Below, piece by piece: positions 61,901-62,023 of a stretch of 62,023 nucleotides of DNA. The DNA is from Deltaproteobacteria bacterium (lineage in GTDB: Bacteria; Desulfobacterota; GWC2-55-46). The stretch is taken from positions 1 to 62,023 of the forward strand of contig JACRCL010000009.1 of NCBI GenBank assembly GCA_016219015.1, in the 5' to 3' direction. Position 1 is the stretch's first letter. Every line of letters starts with the position of its first letter. The notes beneath the pieces are model-generated. The model was not told where the DNA came from and made no database searches. It worked only from the letters and a program-made list of their open reading frames with translations. A program made the position numbers and the translations under genes.

Positions 61901-62023
61901 TTAAAACTGTATTCCTCCCTTTATCCAGAAATCGAGTCCCCCCTCCGCCTGGAGTATCTGCCCTCCTACGACGAAGGGCCCCATCTTCCGGTCGACATAC
62001 CCGCCATATCTTTTGTCCAGGGG
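61901..62023 (-). CDS. C-terminal fragment of a probable outer-membrane beta-barrel protein
   Basis: Open on the minus strand from the window edge for 40 residues to TAA (61901-61903). It reads strand-like alternation ([28 protein letters not shown]) and ends in Phe, the outer-membrane assembly signal. The rest lies outside the window, so family and function cannot be given. Confidence 0.5.
   Translation of the reverse strand, partial: PLDKRYGGYVDRKMGPFVVGGQILQAEGGLDFWIKGGIQF

Overview
The window is about 62 kb of chromosome from a Gram-negative bacterium, GC-rich in most genes. Outer-membrane beta-barrel proteins, a lipoprotein, CXXCH-type haem chemistry, the gapA-pgk-tpiA-secG-tRNA-Leu order, a TIGR04283-type glycosyltransferase and an EF-P with a PGNWRG loop suggest a deltaproteobacterium-like lineage (Desulfobacterota sensu lato). 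That placement is inference; no rRNA is present to test it.

Layout. 1-0.9 kb: tail of an IS30-family transposase and an ANTAR response regulator. 0.9-4.9 kb: glgA and a UvrD/PcrA helicase. 4.96-10.09 kb: a complete type II-C CRISPR-Cas locus, with tracrRNA divergent from a compact cas9 (983 aa), then cas1, cas2 and a 12-repeat array. 10.15-15.1 kb: galU, hsp20, lon, thiL. 15.2-19.2 kb: a reduced chemosensory cluster (MCP, CheW, CheY, CheA). 19.2-22.3 kb: larB, larC and a metallo-beta-lactamase-fold hydrolase. 22.4-29.2 kb: a DUF4124 protein, comEC, a DUF1499 protein, a lipoprotein and uvrC. 29.5-34.6 kb: efp, a class II aldolase, a glycosyltransferase and a CXXCH-containing hybrid histidine kinase. 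34.9-38.6 kb: gpsA and gyrA. 39.1-47.8 kb: ppdK, an exported protein, smc, a roadblock protein and an orphan low-GC gene. 48-56.4 kb: a membrane-anchored tyrosine phosphatase, a HEAT/glycosyltransferase/TPR-barrel operon that looks like a polysaccharide synthesis and export system, and a 978-aa coiled-coil LysM protein. 56.8-62 kb: aroD, gapA, pgk, tpiA, secG, tRNA-Leu(GAG) and the end of an outer-membrane protein gene.

The most notable system is the CRISPR-Cas locus. The array is read on the minus strand, towards the cas genes. Every repeat ends in a consensus extended -10 box (TGGTATAAT), so each spacer probably has its own promoter, as known for Neisseria type II-C arrays. The array transcript appears to end at a terminator inside the 3' end of cas2. 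The tracrRNA and cas9 promoters interlock within about 45 bp, and the tracrRNA anti-repeat has lost the -10 box that the array repeats keep. Two spacers are abnormally short (6 and 16 nt).

A second theme is dense non-coding repeat families (called A-F here) between genes. Several abut or supply stop codons (uvrC, gyrA, tpiA, cheY, the LysM gene, the TPR-barrel gene). One family forms an inverted pair around gpsA. Several genes (galU, the ANTAR regulator, the TIGR04283-like glycosyltransferase) have a good -10 box only 6-8 nt before the start codon and no Shine-Dalgarno sequence, which suggests leaderless mRNAs.
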